From Xanthobacter autotrophicus (lineage in GTDB: Bacteria > Pseudomonadota > Alphaproteobacteria > Rhizobiales > Xanthobacteraceae), in assembly GCF_030015065.1 (NCBI RefSeq), contig NZ_JAIVFN010000028.1, forward strand, positions 1 to 40,315: a DNA stretch of 40,315 nucleotides, in the 5' to 3' direction. A program made the translations under genes and the position numbers. The notes beneath the pieces were generated by a model. It was given only the letters and a program-made list of their open reading frames with translations. It was not told where the DNA came from and ran no database searches. How positions within the stretch are numbered: the first letter of the stretch is position 1; every line of letters starts with the position of its first letter. This document shows, one piece after another, positions 32,102 to 40,315 of the stretch.

Positions 32102-32916
32102 TGAAGATGACCGCGAAGGCCATGCTCGAGATCAGTAATATCGAGGTCGTCTACAACCGGACGGTCCAGGTGCTGCGCGGCCTCTCCCTGCGGGTGGAAG
32201 AGGGGCAGGTGGTGGCCCTGCTCGGCTCCAACGGGGCCGGCAAGTCCACCACGCTCAAGGCCGTCTCCAACCTGCTCCAGCTGGAGGATGGCGCGGTGAC
32301 GGCGGGCGCCATCGCCTTCGACGGCGCGCCGCTCGCAGAACTCACCCCCCATGGGCTGGTGCGGCGCGGGCTGTTCCACGTCATGGAGGGCCGGCGCATC
32401 TTCGAGGACCTCACGGTGGAGGAAAACCTCGTCGCCGCCACCTATGCCTTGACCGGGCGGGCGGGCAAGCCCGCCTCGTTCGATGCGGTCTACGCCTATT
32501 TCCCCCGCCTTTATGAGCGCAGGAGCGGGCGGGCCGGGTACCTGTCCGGCGGCGAGCAGCAGATGCTCGCCATCGGCCGCGCGCTGGTGGCCGAGCCCAA
32601 GCTCATCCTGCTGGACGAGCCCTCCCTGGGCCTGTCGCCGAAGCTGGTGGAGGAGATCTTCACCATCATCGCCCGCATCAACCGCGAGCGCGGCGTGTCC
32701 ATGCTGCTGGTGGAGCAGAACGCCGCCGTGGCGCTGGCCGTCTCCCATTACGGCTACATCATGGAGACCGGCAAGATCGTGCTCGACGGCCCCACGCAGC
32801 GGCTGATGGCGGATGAGGACGTACGCGAATTCTATCTCGGCATGGCCGGGGAGCGGGGCGAAAAAAGCTACCGCGACATCAAGCACTACAAGCGCCGCAA
32901 GCGCTGGCTTTCGTGA
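32101..32916 (+). CDS. livF: Liv-type ABC transporter ATPase (LivF-like)
   Basis: The 271-residue product has Walker A GSNGAGKST, the LivF-typical GLFHVMEGRRIFEDLTVEEN, the signature YLSGGEQQMLAIGRAL, Walker B LILLDEPSLGLSP and H-loop region LLVEQNAAVAL. The C-terminal basic tail KSYRDIKHYKRRKRWLS is longer than in E. coli LivF; I recall similar tails in homologues located beside acyl-CoA ligase genes. It starts inside the preceding stop (TGATG). Confidence 0.92.
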   Translation: MKMTAKAMLEISNIEVVYNRTVQVLRGLSLRVEEGQVVALLGSNGAGKSTTLKAVSNLLQLEDGAVTAGAIAFDGAPLAELTPHGLVRRGLFHVMEGRRIFEDLTVEENLVAATYALTGRAGKPASFDAVYAYFPRLYERRSGRAGYLSGGEQQMLAIGRALVAEPKLILLDEPSLGLSPKLVEEIFTIIARINRERGVSMLLVEQNAAVALAVSHYGYIMETGKIVLDGPTQRLMADEDVREFYLGMAGERGEKSYRDIKHYKRRKRWLS

Positions 32917-32926
32917 GAGGCGCGCC

Positions 32927-34762
32927 ATGGACCCCGCCATGAATTCTGCCATGACCCGCCCCGACTTTCCCGCCCTGACCCTGCCGCAGATGCTGCGCCT
33001 CCATGCCGAGCGGCAGGGCGAACGCACCGCGATCCGCCAGAAGGATTTCGGCATCTGGAACCCGGTCTCCTTCAAGGACTATTTCGCCCGCGCCGCCGCG
33101 GTGGGCCACGGCCTCCGTTCGCTCGGCCTTGGCGAAGGCGGGCATGTGGCGGTGCTCTCGGAAAACCGCATCGAATGGGTGCTGGCCCAGCTCGGCGCCG
33201 GCCTCGCGGGGGCGGTGACGGTGGGAGTCTATCCCACCAGCCCAGCCAACGAGGTGGCTTATGTGCTCGGCCATTCGGATACGCAGGTTGTGGTGTGCGA
33301 GGACCAGGAGCAGGTGGACAAGGTGCTGGAGCGGCGCGCCGAACTGCCGCTGCTGAAGCATATCGTGGTGATGGAGAAGAAGGGCCTGCGCGCCTACGCG
33401 CCCGGCACCGTGCTGTCGTTCGACGACCTCGTGGAGGCGGGCGCGCGGCACGGCCAAGCCCATCCCGGCCTCATCGGGGAGGTGCTGGCGCGCCAGTCCC
33501 TCACCGACATCGCGCTGATGATCTACACCTCCGGCTCCACCGGCAAGCCGAAGGGGGCGATGCTCACCTACGGGAATCTGCGGGCGCAGGCCATCGCCAT
33601 CGCCGAGCGGCTGGGGCTCGATGCCGAGACCACCCACGTCTCCTACCTGCCCCTGTGCCATGTGGCCGAGCAGATGCTCACCACCATGACGCCGCTCTAT
33701 CTCGGCTCGCAGGTGAATTTCGGCGAGTCCATCCGCACCATCCAGGAGGATCTGCGGGAGGTGGCGCCGAGCATGTTCCTCGGCGTGCCGCGCATCTGGG
33801 AGAAGCTGCACGCCTCCATCTACATCAAGATGCTGGAGGCGGGCGGGGTGCGCCGCGCCCTGTTCGAGCGCCTCATGGCGGCGTGCCAGCCCTTCGCCGA
33901 GACGGCGCCGGCAAAGCGGACGCTGTACCAGCGGGCGGTGTTCCTCATCGGCTGGCTGCTGTTCTTCCGGGCGCTGCAGAACTTCATCGGCCTGCGCAAG
34001 GCGAAGGTGGCCATGACGGGGGCGGCGCCCATCTCGCCTCACATCGTGCGCTTTTTCCGCACCATCGGCGTGCCGCTCATCGAGGTCTATGGCGCCACCG
34101 AGACCAGCGGCATGGCCACCGGGCAGCGCCTGTCCAACCTCGTGCCCGGCTGCGTGGGACCGGCGGCGGAGGGGGTGAGCCTTGCCCGTGGCGATCACGG
34201 CGAGCTGCTGGTGAAGGGCGGCATCGTGTTCGCGGGCTACTACAAGAGCGCGGAGGCCACCGCGGCCGCCCTGCGCGACGGCTGGCTCCACACCGGCGAC
34301 GTGGTGGAGTTCGTGAACGGCCAGGTGAAGATCGTCGATCGCCTGAAGGACATCATGATCACGGCGGGGGGCAAGAATCTCAGCCCGTCGGAGATCGAGA
34401 ACGTGGCCAAGGGCAGCGCCTTCATCAAGGAATGCATCGTCATCGGCGAGGCGCGCAAATACGTCTCGGCCCTCATCCAGATCGATTTCGAGACGGTGGG
34501 CAAATGGGCCGAGGAGAACGGCATCTCCTACACCAATTTCCGCAATCTCGCGGAGAACCCGAAGGTGCGCGCGCTGATCGAGGGCGAGGTCGCCAGGGCC
34601 AACGGTCAGCTGGCGCAGGTGTCCCACATCCGGCGCTTCCACCTCCTCACCAAGGAGCTGGACCATGACGACGACGAGGTGACCGCGACGATGAAGGTGC
34701 GGCGCTCCAACATCCAGAAGAAGTATGCGGCGGAGATCGAGAGCCTCTACGCGACGGCTTGA
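32927..34762 (+). CDS. AMP-dependent long-chain-type acyl-CoA ligase
   Basis: The 611-residue product is an ANL-superfamily ligase of the long-chain acyl-CoA synthetase (FAA1-like) type. It contains the AMP motif YTSGSTGKPKGAML, the substrate/adenine motif VYGATETSG, GWLHTGDVVEF and the hinge DRLKDIMITAGGKNLSPSEI, and it ends with a Lys in the KVRRSNIQKKYA region. It would make acyl-AMP then acyl-CoA from a carboxylic acid in the cytoplasm. It starts ten bases after livF. ATG 32927 is used; ATG 32939 or 32951 are also possible. Coupling of a Liv importer to this enzyme suggests import and activation of a fatty, aromatic or branched acid. Confidence 0.9.
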   Translation: MDPAMNSAMTRPDFPALTLPQMLRLHAERQGERTAIRQKDFGIWNPVSFKDYFARAAAVGHGLRSLGLGEGGHVAVLSENRIEWVLAQLGAGLAGAVTVGVYPTSPANEVAYVLGHSDTQVVVCEDQEQVDKVLERRAELPLLKHIVVMEKKGLRAYAPGTVLSFDDLVEAGARHGQAHPGLIGEVLARQSLTDIALMIYTSGSTGKPKGAMLTYGNLRAQAIAIAERLGLDAETTHVSYLPLCHVAEQMLTTMTPLYLGSQVNFGESIRTIQEDLREVAPSMFLGVPRIWEKLHASIYIKMLEAGGVRRALFERLMAACQPFAETAPAKRTLYQRAVFLIGWLLFFRALQNFIGLRKAKVAMTGAAPISPHIVRFFRTIGVPLIEVYGATETSGMATGQRLSNLVPGCVGPAAEGVSLARGDHGELLVKGGIVFAGYYKSAEATAAALRDGWLHTGDVVEFVNGQVKIVDRLKDIMITAGGKNLSPSEIENVAKGSAFIKECIVIGEARKYVSALIQIDFETVGKWAEENGISYTNFRNLAENPKVRALIEGEVARANGQLAQVSHIRRFHLLTKELDHDDDEVTATMKVRRSNIQKKYAAEIESLYATA

Positions 34763-34791
34763 GGGGGCGCTGCTTCGACTGGGTCCGCGCC

Positions 34792-34820
34792 GGAACCCTC
34801 CCCCGCTAGCGAGGGGAGAG
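34792..34820. repeat. Short palindromic repeat (REP-like)
   Basis: Just after the ligase stop, GGAACCCTCCCCCGC (34792-34806) pairs back on itself through GCTAGC to GCGAGGGGAG, with one bulged base. The same 15 bases occur at 40101-40115, at the outer stem of the larger repeat there. This suggests a dispersed palindromic element of the genome. It could also act as a weak convergent terminator. Confidence 0.5.
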
Positions 34821-34859
34821 GGGGCCGACGGCGCATGTTTTCAAACGCAGACCCCGCCT

Positions 34860-36221
34860 TCACCCCACGGGCGCGAACGTGACGGCGAGCGCGGTCATGT
34901 CGTCGAATTGCGGCGCCGTGCCCGAATGGTGGGCGGCGGCGTCGAGCAGGGCGGCCAGGAAGGCGTCGGCCGGCAGATGCAACGCGCGCAGCGCCGCCGC
35001 CTCCAGGCGCGCGTCGCCGAAGGAGATCTCGTCCGTATTGATGGCGTCCGTCAGCCCGTCCGAGAACAGGAACAGCCGATCGCCGGGACCAAGGCGGCCG
35101 GTGATGGCACGCGGCCTCATTCCCTCCAGGATGGCGAGGGCCATTCCGGTGGCCTCCGGCCGCTCGATGGCGCCGTCGGCGCGCAGGATCATCGCGTCGG
35201 TGTGGCCGCAATTGCAGTAGGTGAGATCGCCGGTCTCAAGGTCGATCACGGCGCAGAACAGGGTGACGAACATGTCCTCCCCGTTGGTGGCGCACAACAG
35301 GTCGTTCACCGTGGCGATGGCGGTGGAGAGGTCCGCTTCCCGCCGCAGTCCCATGCGCAGTGCGGTCTGGGTCGCGCTCATGAACAGGGCGGCGGGGGTG
35401 CCCTTGCCGGCCACGTCGCCGAGGCTGACCACCAGGTGGCGCTGGTCGATGAGGAAGTAATCGTAGAAATCCCCGCCTACGTCCTTGGCGGGTCGCATGG
35501 CGGCGGCGATGTCGGCGCGGCCGGCGAGGGCGTCGGGCGCCAGGGGAGCCGGCAGCATGGAGCGCTGGATGGCGGCGGCATTGGCCATCTCGCGGCGCTC
35601 CGCCACCCGCGTCATGATGGCCTCGGCGAGGCGGCGGAAGGAGTGCGAGAAGTCCACCAGCTCCGGCAGCGGATTGCGCAGCTCGTCCAGCAGCTTCAGG
35701 TCGAACTCGCGGCGCTCCAGCGCGTTGAGCGCGTTGGCGTAGAAGCCGAAGACGCGGTTGAAGGTCTCGAACCGGCTGCCGAACTGGCGCATCACCGCCG
35801 AGAGCAGCGCGGGATAGGCGCGCCCGGCTGCCTCCAGCGCCTCCGACGAGAGCCGCAGGGCGACGAGCTCCGTCGCCGCGTCCACATGGGCGGTGCGCGC
35901 GACGCCGGTGAAGGCGGCGATCTCGCCGATCACGGCCGGTGCCGCGAGCCTGGCGAGCTCCACATGGGCATAGGGTGTGTCGATGGTGACCACGGCCGTG
36001 CCCTCCACCACCAGCAGGGCGAAGGTTTCGTGAACGCCCCGGCGGATGAGGCGGGTGCCCGGCGGCACCACCATCTTCTCGCCTTCGGAAACGAGGGCGA
36101 GCAGCGCCTCGAACGGGAAATCGGCGAAATAGCCATGCTGCGCCATCACGGCGGCCGCGGCCGCGGCCTCGGCGGGGCCGAGGCGATGCGTGTCATCCTG
36201 TCGTAGCGTCAGTGGCGGCAT
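34860..36221 (-). CDS. Cyclic-nucleotide-binding-domain / SpoIIE-type PP2C phosphatase
   Basis: The 453-residue product has two parts. Residues about 33-140 form a cNMP-binding-like beta-roll (MVVPPGTRLIRRGVHETFAL; VIGEIAAFTGVARTAHV). A helical linker (about 145-225) leads to a PP2C/SpoIIE phosphatase domain with metal residues Asp251 (DVGGDFYDYF), Asp269 (SLGDVAGKGTPAALFMS), Asp388 (LFLFSDGLTDAIN) and Asp440/441 (FDDMTALAV). In such proteins the phosphatase acts on anti-sigma-factor antagonists or similar signalling partners, controlled by the input domain. No partner (STAS or HATPase protein) is encoded nearby. It lies 48 bases after the ion-channel gene on the same strand. Confidence 0.87.
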   Translation of the reverse strand: MPPLTLRQDDTHRLGPAEAAAAAAVMAQHGYFADFPFEALLALVSEGEKMVVPPGTRLIRRGVHETFALLVVEGTAVVTIDTPYAHVELARLAAPAVIGEIAAFTGVARTAHVDAATELVALRLSSEALEAAGRAYPALLSAVMRQFGSRFETFNRVFGFYANALNALERREFDLKLLDELRNPLPELVDFSHSFRRLAEAIMTRVAERREMANAAAIQRSMLPAPLAPDALAGRADIAAAMRPAKDVGGDFYDYFLIDQRHLVVSLGDVAGKGTPAALFMSATQTALRMGLRREADLSTAIATVNDLLCATNGEDMFVTLFCAVIDLETGDLTYCNCGHTDAMILRADGAIERPEATGMALAILEGMRPRAITGRLGPGDRLFLFSDGLTDAINTDEISFGDARLEAAALRALHLPADAFLAALLDAAAHHSGTAPQFDDMTALAVTFAPVG

Positions 36222-36269
36222 GGTTTTTCCCTGGGCGCGCCCACTATAGCCCGCATCGGGCAGGGAGCC

Positions 36270-36701
36270 TTACTCCAAACGCAGGATGCGGAGCGCACGC
36301 GCCAGCACGGCGTAGAGGACCGCCGTGGACCAGCCGAACAGCAGCATGCCGTTTGCCGCCGTGATGGGACCCAGCAGGCGCCACTCGTAGGTCGGGAGAA
36401 TGTCGCCGTAGCCGAGCGTCGTGAAATTGACGAAGGCGAGATAGTAGACGTCCTTGCGGGGGATGACGCCGAGCAGGTTGTAGAGTTCGGCCCAGATGGC
36501 CACCTCGATGAAGTGTCCCAGGGTCAACAGGACCCCGGACATGGCCATCACGATGATGAGCGTCTCGATCTTGCGCCGGGGGGAGAGGTGGCGGGCGGCG
36601 ATGCGGGCGGCGCGCACCACCAGGATGGTGGCAAGCGCCTGCACCGCGATGGTGAGGACGCTGATGACAGCGCCCACCAGGAATTCTCCGTCAGCAAACA
36701 T
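36270..36701 (-). CDS. Small potassium-channel-like protein (ion channel 2 family)
   Basis: The 143-residue product has hydrophobic segments at about residues 5-30 and 42-72, a pore loop with the selectivity filter TTLGYGD, and a final segment (ITAANGMLLFGWSTAVLYAV). This is the ion-channel-2 layout. ATG 36701 (MFADGEFLVG) is preferred; a longer frame to 36800 or 36968 would overlap the typA control region and gene. No regulatory RCK domain is present. It may carry potassium or act as a simple two-helix channel; gating is unknown. It probably shares a transcript with the phosphatase gene downstream. Confidence 0.8.
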   Translation of the reverse strand: MFADGEFLVGAVISVLTIAVQALATILVVRAARIAARHLSPRRKIETLIIVMAMSGVLLTLGHFIEVAIWAELYNLLGVIPRKDVYYLAFVNFTTLGYGDILPTYEWRLLGPITAANGMLLFGWSTAVLYAVLARALRILRLE

Positions 36702-36799
36702 AATGTTGTCGTCCCTGCTCAGGCTCGCCCACCGTTCACCCAAGCCGCCTCGAAGGGCAAGGGACGTGGCGCCGATCAGGCCTCCTGCCGCAGCGCGCA

Positions 36800-36827
36800 T
36801 TGATCTTGATCGGTTTCTGTGTATTTT
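36800..36827 (+). promoter_or_regulatory. Candidate promoter for typA
   Basis: TTGATC (36800-36805) and TATTTT (36822-36827) are 16 bp apart in a locally AT-rich patch, 67 bases before typA. The match is moderate and was found by eye. Confidence 0.3.
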
Positions 36828-36894
36828 GCGCCGCAATAATCCCTTTCCCGGCGGGCCCGAGCCATTCGGACCCGCGTTTTCGTGCTGGACGCCC

Positions 36895-38724
<1,830 letters not shown>

Positions 38725-38769
38725 GGCCGGACCGGCGCGGTGCCCGCGCCGCACATTCTCGTTTGCATC

Positions 38770-38798
38770 AAGGCAGGGGCTGCAGCTCCTGCCTTTTT
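38770..38798 (+). terminator. Rho-independent terminator of typA
   Basis: An 11-bp stem (38770-38780 with 38785-38795, one G-U) with a TGCA loop runs into TTTTT, 46 bases after the typA stop. Confidence 0.85.
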
Positions 38799-38881
38799 GC
38801 TGCGCGGGAGGCGAAGAGGGGCGGCCGGCGATGCCGCCGCCCGCGCCCGATGCCACGGGGCCGCAAAAGGGGCGATGGGCC

Positions 38882-39985
38882 TCAGCCCTCCGCGACCTCC
38901 AGCACCTTGTCCGCGATGGCGAGGCAGCTCGTCAGGCCCGGCGATTCGATGCCGAACAGGTTCACCAGTCCGGCGACGCCGTGGATCGCCGGCCCCTGGA
39001 TGACGAAATCCTGCGGGCCGCCGCCGGGCCCCGGGATCTTGGGGCGGATGCCGGCATAGCCGGGGGCGAGGTCCTCCTCCCGCACATCCGGCCAGTAGCG
39101 GCGGATGGAGCCCAGCATGGCGGCCTTGCGGGCCGGGTCCACGCCGTAGTCGCGCCGTGTCACCCATTCCACGTCCGGTCCGAACCGGCCCTGTCCGCCA
39201 AGGTCGAGGGTGAGGTGGGTGCCGAGCCCGCCCGGCTCCGGCACCGGATAGATGAGGCGGCTGAACGGCACTTTGCGCCCGCAGATGAAGTAGTTGCCCT
39301 TCGCCAGCGTCTGCTCGGGCACCAGCTGGGCCGGCATGCCGGCGATCCGGCGGGCGAGGTCCGGCGCGTCGAGGCCTGCGGCATTCACCAGCAGGCGGCA
39401 GCCGAGGGTGAGGGGCGCGTCGCCGCCGGTGCGCACCTTCAGCCCGCCCGCCGCGGGCTCCGCTCCCGCGAACGGCGCGCCGAGGGCCAGCAGGCCGCCG
39501 GCCGCCGCCATGTCCCCGTGCAGGGCCAGCATCAGCCCGTGGGAATCGACGATGCCGGTGGAGGGTGAGAACAAGGCGGCATGCACCTTTAGCGACGGCT
39601 CCAGCGCCCGCGCGCCGGCGCCGTCCAGCATCACGAGGTCGCCGACCCCGTTGGCGGCGCCATGGGCGGCGAGCTTTTCCAGATAGGCCACCTCATCCGC
39701 GCTGGCGGCGACGATGAGCTTGCCGAGGCGGGAATGGCCGATCCCGTGGCTGGCGCAGAAGGCATAGAGCGCATCGCGCCCCTTGACGCACAGGTCGGCC
39801 TTGAGGCTTCCCGGCTCGTAATAGATGCCGGCGTGGATGACCTCGGAATTGCGCGCCGAGATGCCGGTGCCGATGGCCCCGGCGGCCTCGATCAGCACCA
39901 CCTCGCGGCCGGCCCGGGCGAGGGCACGTGCGATGGCGAGGCCCACCACGCCGGCACCGATGACGATGGCTTCCACCTGATCCAT
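38882..39985 (-). CDS. FAD-dependent oxidoreductase, L-2-hydroxyglutarate-oxidase-like
   Basis: The 367-residue product begins with the Rossmann FAD motif VIGAGVVGLAIARALARAG. It has the DAO-family ISARNSEVIHAGIYYEPGSL segment, typical of L-2-hydroxyglutarate oxidase/dehydrogenase (LhgO/L2HGDH) and relatives, and ends with HGVAGLVNLFGIESPGLTS. It would oxidise a 2-hydroxy acid to a 2-keto acid. ATG 39985 is chosen because the FAD motif begins six residues in; the longer frame to 40168 only covers the repeat. It is convergent with typA and stands alone. Exact substrate is not certain. Confidence 0.85.
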   Translation of the reverse strand: MDQVEAIVIGAGVVGLAIARALARAGREVVLIEAAGAIGTGISARNSEVIHAGIYYEPGSLKADLCVKGRDALYAFCASHGIGHSRLGKLIVAASADEVAYLEKLAAHGAANGVGDLVMLDGAGARALEPSLKVHAALFSPSTGIVDSHGLMLALHGDMAAAGGLLALGAPFAGAEPAAGGLKVRTGGDAPLTLGCRLLVNAAGLDAPDLARRIAGMPAQLVPEQTLAKGNYFICGRKVPFSRLIYPVPEPGGLGTHLTLDLGGQGRFGPDVEWVTRRDYGVDPARKAAMLGSIRRYWPDVREEDLAPGYAGIRPKIPGPGGGPQDFVIQGPAIHGVAGLVNLFGIESPGLTSCLAIADKVLEVAEG

Positions 39986-40106
39986 ATGCGAGCGTCCGCC
40001 TGTTTCCGGCCCATTCCATAGAGCAGCCGGCGCTGATGTGGGTGTGTCGGAGCGGTAGTGTCCCAGTTTGAAAGCCTGCAGCTCTGACTGGGCGAACCGC
40101 GGAACC

Positions 40107-40188
40107 CTCCCCCGCCCGAACTCGGCTGTTGCCGAGTTCGGTTCCCCAAGAGCCGAAGCCGGAAACATCCGGCTTCGGTGCGGGGGAG
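40107..40188. repeat. Three-way-junction palindromic repeat
   Basis: An outer stem (40107-40115 with 40180-40188, 9 bp) encloses two perfect hairpins: 40116-40126 with 40131-40141 (11 bp, TGTT loop) and 40152-40162 with 40169-40179 (10 bp plus a G-U, six-base loop). Folded, it is a Y-shaped element of 82 bases. The 15 bases at 40101-40115 match 34792-34806. Such structures are typical of dispersed REP/RIME-like elements. The IS end begins within ten bases. The remaining 118 bases to the oxidoreductase start show nothing recognisable. Confidence 0.7.
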
Positions 40189-40193
40189 TGAGG

Positions 40194-40315
40194 TGGTCCC
40201 CGAAAATCGGACAGGGAGTTAAGCTTGGTTCGGCCTGACGGAAGGACGAGCCCGATGACCGGGAAGAGGAAGCGTTATTCAGCGCAGTTCAAGGCGAAGG
40301 TGGCCCTGGAGGCGC
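40194..40315 (+). mobile_element. IS3-family insertion sequence, left end (partial)
   Basis: From about 40194 the sequence reads TGGTCCCCGAAAATCGGACA, which begins with TG and looks like an IS3-family terminal inverted repeat. The transposase orfA starts 60 bases later. The element runs off the right edge of the window, so neither the second end nor a target duplication can be checked, and the exact left boundary is uncertain. Confidence 0.6.
40255..40315 (+). CDS. IS3-family transposase OrfA, N-terminus (partial)
   Basis: The 20 visible residues, MTGKRKRYSAQFKAKVALEA, match the start of IS3/IS911-type OrfA proteins, whose N-terminal helix-turn-helix binds the IS ends (compare the typical RRYSEEFKAKVALEAL). 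GAAGGACGAG is upstream of the ATG. The rest lies outside the window; OrfB normally follows by programmed frameshift. Confidence 0.8.
   Translation, partial: MTGKRKRYSAQFKAKVALEA

Overview
The window is a 40.3 kb, GC-rich stretch of an alphaproteobacterial chromosome. The tuf / tRNA-Trp / secE-nusG / rplKA / rplJL / rpoBC order, the Omp25-like porin, the small DUF1127 protein and the many FCD-GntR and Liv/Dpp-type ABC systems all point to Hyphomicrobiales (Rhizobiales), possibly Xanthobacteraceae. That family-level guess rests on overall impression, not on a search.

Layout. (1) Positions 1-15,019 hold the information-processing block: the end of tuf, a frameshifted small Cys-rich secreted protein gene, tRNA-Trp(CCA), secE, nusG, rplK, rplA, then an insert of about 2.2 kb (a minus-strand outer-membrane protein gene, a DUF1127 gene and a long structured leader), then rplJ, rplL, rpoB and rpoC, closed by a strong terminator. 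(2) Positions 15,042-22,432, minus strand, form one tightly packed seven-gene operon: a peptide/nickel-type ABC importer (binding protein, two permeases, two ATPases) followed by an M20 N-carbamoyl-amino-acid/ureido amidohydrolase and an AllA-type ureidoglycolate lyase. A divergent Asp/Glu/hydantoin-racemase-family gene shares its control region. Together these look like an uptake and breakdown route for a ureido compound. (3) Positions 23,480-26,689 encode a secreted multicopper oxidase fused to a C-terminal FG-GAP-like repeat domain. A decayed coding stretch lies just beyond it on the other strand. (4) Positions 27,124-34,762 hold an FCD-type GntR regulator with a clear pair of operator-like sites over its own start, followed by a five-gene branched-chain-amino-acid-type (Liv) ABC importer and a long-chain-type acyl-CoA ligase. 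This suggests import and CoA activation of a carboxylic acid. (5) Positions 34,860-36,701, minus strand, hold a two-gene unit: a small potassium-channel-like protein and a cyclic-nucleotide-domain/SpoIIE-type phosphatase. (6) Positions 36,895-38,724 are typA/bipA with its terminator; 38,882-39,985 (minus) is an FAD-dependent L-2-hydroxyglutarate-oxidase-like enzyme. (7) The right edge holds a three-way-junction palindromic repeat directly followed by the left end of an IS3-family insertion sequence.

The least ordinary items are the multicopper oxidase/FG-GAP fusion, the ureido operon with its single-cysteine racemase homologue, the GntR operator pair, the very long structured leader and hairpins around rplJ-rplL-rpoB, the frameshifted Cys-rich gene, and the branched palindromic repeat abutting the IS. 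No CRISPR array, rRNA, prophage or integrase is visible.
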